NCBI RefSeq assembly: GCF_004009905.1
Contig: NZ_ML136880.1
Coordinates: forward strand, 1-64,000
Length of the DNA: 64,000 nt
Direction: 5' to 3'
Source: Lactobacillus xujianguonis
Lineage (GTDB): Bacteria > Bacillota > Bacilli > Lactobacillales > Lactobacillaceae
The first letter of the stretch is position 1, and each line of letters starts with the position of its first letter. Positions 63,788-64,000 of this stretch are shown here, piece after piece. A program made the translations under genes and the position numbers. The notes under the pieces were generated by a model, which did no database searches, was not told where the DNA came from, and saw only the letters and a program-made list of their open reading frames with translations.

Positions 63788-64000
63788 CTAAACAGATTTC
63801 TTAACAATCTTAACTAAACGGAAGCGCTTTGTACGAGATAATGGACGGGTTTCCATGATACGAACAGTATCGCCAACTTTAGCTTCATTATTTTCGTCTT
63901 GTGCGTAGAACTTCTTTGAGTACTTAAAACGCTTGTTATAAACAGGGTGGTTCTTGTAAGTGTCAACAACTACAGTAATAGTCTTGTCCATCTTATCAGA
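63788..64000 (-). CDS. rpsQ: 30S ribosomal protein S17 (partial, runs off the right edge)
   Basis: The C-terminal 70 or so residues: [50 protein letters not shown]. About 18 N-terminal residues lie beyond position 64000. S17 before L14 is the standard spc/S10 junction order. Confidence 0.95.
   Translation of the reverse strand, partial: SDKMDKTITVVVDTYKNHPVYNKRFKYSKKFYAQDENNEAKVGDTVRIMETRPLSRTKRFRLVKIVKKSV

Noticed and set aside
50860-64000. Search for unusual insertions in the ribosomal protein region
   Set aside because: Gene order, spacing and lengths are as usual for lactobacilli; nothing unexplained was found beyond the rplM leader.

Overview
The window looks like chromosomal DNA of a low-GC Gram-positive bacterium, most likely Lactobacillus sensu stricto (acidophilus/helveticus/crispatus/gasseri relatives). 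The signs are an aggregation-promoting factor (Apf), an S-layer-type SLAP domain, a YSIRK/LPXTG mucin-binding adhesin, PepC, an oxalate-degradation locus (oxc/frc), TTG and GTG starts, strong GGAGG ribosome binding sites, T-rich intrinsic terminators and a tRNA without an encoded CCA. The species call is inference. Most genes lie on the minus strand.

Layout: 0.2-2.1 kb holds a frameshifted AraC regulator and a glycerophosphodiesterase. 2.1-2.5 kb holds what I read as a par/Fst-like type I toxin-antitoxin locus (two converging promoters, direct repeats, two terminators, a hydrophobic 36-residue frame), then tRNA-Gln. 2.7-9.9 kb is a stress/transport block: tandem ABM protein, UvrA2-like ATPase, its MerR regulator, a YczE-like membrane protein, and an FMN alpha-hydroxyacid oxidase with an AEC transporter. 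Two nearly identical MerR-type promoters with 19-bp spacers link the last two units. 10-19.8 kb carries a hydrolase, a phospho-beta-glucosidase, cell-surface proteins (SEC10/PgrA-SLAP, Apf, a stop-interrupted adhesin) and small membrane proteins including an SMR exporter with an attenuator-like leader.

20-21.3 kb is the relic of an integrated element (stop-interrupted tyrosine integrase beside an orphan gene end). 21.5-30.5 kb has a DXS-like thiamine enzyme and the housekeeping series sigH-like, rlmB, mrnC, cysS, gltX, radA, dut. 30.7-36.9 kb is the oxalate locus: AEC transporter, oxalyl-CoA decarboxylase and formyl-CoA transferase on the minus strand, with a second class III CoA-transferase and a small unknown gene diverging. 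36.9-50.7 kb is mixed: LCP ligase, PepC, NAD(P)-binding reductase, a coiled-coil protein behind a cre-like promoter, MgtA under an M-box Mg2+ riboswitch, a kinase, phosphoglycerate mutases, CDF and TauE transporters, a HAD protein lacking its catalytic aspartates, DJ-1 and a deleted 3-hydroxyisobutyrate dehydrogenase-like gene.

50.8-64 kb is the core translation region, read right to left: rpsQ through rplQ (spc and alpha operons with secY, adk, infA, rpoA), then the ECF energising module ecfA1-ecfA2-ecfT, truA, and rplM-rpsI. It is conventional. Four genes elsewhere are broken (AraC, adhesin, integrase, dehydrogenase), each by a lesion visible in the sequence.
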